Assembly: GCA_910578815.1 (NCBI GenBank)
Contig: CAJTSE010000015.1
Coordinates: forward strand, 24,956 to 88,955
DNA: 64,000 bases
Direction of reading: 5' to 3'
From: an uncultured Acetatifactor sp.
Lineage (GTDB): Bacteria > Bacillota > Clostridia > Lachnospirales > Lachnospiraceae
Positions within the stretch are counted from its first letter, which is position 1, and each line of letters opens with the position of its first letter. Below, in pieces: positions 62,990 through 64,000 of this stretch. The notes below the pieces were generated by a model. The model was not told where the DNA came from. It was given only the letters and a program-made list of their open reading frames with translations, and made no database searches. The position numbers were made by a program, and so were the translations under genes.

Positions 62990-63736
62990 ATGTTGACGAA
63001 GAAATTCAGGACCGGCCTAATGACGGCAGTTCTTTGCGCAGGGTTATGTTTAGGCATGACCGGCTGCGGTGAAAATGTGATTCCGGAATTATCGGGGAAC
63101 GAAATGCAGATGATCGGGGAATACGCCGCCTTTACATTAATGAAATATGATGCCAGCAACAGGAGCCGTCTTGTGGAGCTTCCAGCGGAGCCCGCACCGG
63201 AAATCCCTGAGCAGACGGAGCCGGAGAAATCGCCGGAACCGGAGGAACCTTCGGAAACGGGGCCGGTGGATGATACGCCTGTTACCGACATGACGGAGGA
63301 TGAGGATCCGGGCAGCATAGAGGAGGTGCTGGGGCTGACGGAAGGGGTGAGCGTCAGCTTTACAGATGCGGAGGTTTGTGATAAGTATCCGAATGAAGAG
63401 GAAATAGGAGTGCTGTCCGTCTCCGCTTCAAGCGGGAAAAAGCTTCTGGTGCTTCATTTTCAGTTTATTAACAATACAGAGCAGGAGCAGTCTGTAGATA
63501 TAGCATCGCAGAAGGAGTTATCTTTTCGGATTACCGTCAATGGGGATTACAGGCGCAATGCCATGACAGTGCTGCTTTTAGATGATATGACTACACTTAA
63601 GGAAACCTTACCTGCAGGCGAAAGTACAAATGCAGTTCTTATTATTGAGGTAGAGCAGGAAAGCATAGAGCAGATAGATTCTATTTCTCTTAATCTGAAA
63701 AATGATGTAAAAGCATATACAATTCAATTAAGATGA
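62990..63736 (+). CDS. Lipoprotein with Pro/Glu-rich linker and C-terminal beta domain
   Basis: A 248-aa lipoprotein (lipobox MTGC, C26). A Pro/Glu-rich linker (~65-110, EPAPEIPEQTEPEKSPEPEE) separates a short N-terminal part from a C-terminal domain (~115-248) that resembles DUF4352/DUF5067-type immunoglobulin-like folds: a long stretch with LLVLHFQFINNTEQEQSV and a closing beta strand. That fold match is a judgement from pattern only. The ATG at 62990 follows GAGGGA; GTG 62978 is an alternative. Function unknown. Confidence 0.75.
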   Translation: MLTKKFRTGLMTAVLCAGLCLGMTGCGENVIPELSGNEMQMIGEYAAFTLMKYDASNRSRLVELPAEPAPEIPEQTEPEKSPEPEEPSETGPVDDTPVTDMTEDEDPGSIEEVLGLTEGVSVSFTDAEVCDKYPNEEEIGVLSVSASSGKKLLVLHFQFINNTEQEQSVDIASQKELSFRITVNGDYRRNAMTVLLLDDMTTLKETLPAGESTNAVLIIEVEQESIEQIDSISLNLKNDVKAYTIQLR

Positions 63737-63770
63737 TGATATATGCAGTTAAAAGTTTATAGCAATAAAG

Positions 63771-63821
63771 CGCTAAATAGTCGAAATGCTTATAAATAAA
63801 GCGTTTCGGCTATTTTGGCGA
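63771..63821 (+). terminator. Intrinsic terminator after the lipoprotein gene
   Basis: AATAGTCGAAATGCTT pairs with AAGCGTTTCGGCTATT (two G-U pairs) around a short A/T loop, and the 3' arm runs into TTTT. Flanking CGC and GCG extend the stem. Confidence 0.75.
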
Positions 63822-63847
63822 ATTGTGTAAAATTTTTACAAAAATTG

Positions 63848-63876
63848 TTGACAAGGGGAGAAGAGGGTGTTATACT
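63848..63876 (+). promoter_or_regulatory. Consensus promoter, first of a tandem pair
   Basis: TTGACA (63848-63853) and TATACT (63871-63876) separated by 17 nt. No gene starts before the window end. Confidence 0.8.
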
Positions 63877-63954
63877 CAATTTCGTTGTTAAGGATGGCTT
63901 CAAGTACGAAAGACAAACCTTAAAAGATTTGCTTTAAAAGATTTAAAAAAGTAG

Positions 63955-63983
63955 TTGACATACCTTTCAAGGTGTGCTATCCT
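63955..63983 (+). promoter_or_regulatory. Consensus promoter, second of a tandem pair
   Basis: TTGACA (63955-63960) and TATCCT (63978-63983) separated by 17 nt, 107 nt after the first. Two closely spaced strong promoters without a reading frame are typical of rRNA operons; the gene itself would lie beyond the window. Confidence 0.75.
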
Positions 63984-64000
63984 GAATAAGCTGTCGCTCA

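Overview
The window looks like a chromosomal segment of a motile, anaerobic member of the Clostridia, most likely the family Lachnospiraceae. The evidence is the flagellar/chemotaxis gene order (flhB-flhA-flhF-flhG-PilZ-cheB-cheA-cheW-cheC-cheD-sigD followed by rpsB-tsf), Gram-positive lipoprotein signals with no outer-membrane genes, consensus sigma-A promoters, AGGAGG-type ribosome binding sites, an aldo/keto reductase with ferredoxin-type clusters, and a secG-rnr-smpB-ssrA block. No species can be named from the sequence alone.

Region by region. 1-14657: the distal part of a large fla/che operon, entered inside flhB. It encodes the export gate (FlhB, FlhA), the FlhF/FlhG pair that places flagella, a c-di-GMP-binding PilZ protein, the chemotaxis core (CheB, CheA, CheW, CheC, CheD), the motility sigma factor, a FapA-type protein and three small genes of unknown function. 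14718-17433: a small MltG-like membrane protein, a terminator, then rpsB and tsf behind a structured leader. 17798-21106 (minus): a two-module GT-C glycosyltransferase. 21305-26179: an ABC exporter (ATPase plus a coiled-coil FtsX-type permease) and a PHP phosphoesterase. 26400-36084: an ATPase-less transport cassette with two large lipoproteins carrying solute-binding domains, two sugar-type permeases, an HlyD-like adaptor and a reduced MacB-like protein. 36169-37805 (minus): a short YgjP-like metallopeptidase and a cation diffusion facilitator. 37933-42161: gpmI, an Fe-S aldo/keto reductase and eno, so two adjacent steps of lower glycolysis flank a redox enzyme. 42267-51410: an oligopeptide-type ABC transporter (oppABCDF-like) with large insertions in three subunits. 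51653-54269: a small Cys-containing secreted protein and an orphan paralogue of the solute-binding lipoproteins. 54303-58338: secG, rnr, smpB and ssrA (protein export plus ribosome rescue). 58390-62645: an unknown membrane protein, an OmpR-type two-component pair with a repeat array at its junction, and hflX. 62655-64000: a 204-nt structured element, a lipoprotein, and two tandem consensus promoters at the window edge that resemble those of an rRNA operon.

The points that most deserve a second look are the 204-nt rod-like element at 62655-62858, tandem copies of the tmRNA 3' end at 58137-58269, a 52-bp tandem repeat between a response regulator and its kinase, a hairpin that would bury the eno ribosome binding site, alternative helices in the rpsB leader, and the enlarged Opp transporter. 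Most other genes are ordinary housekeeping or family-typical genes.
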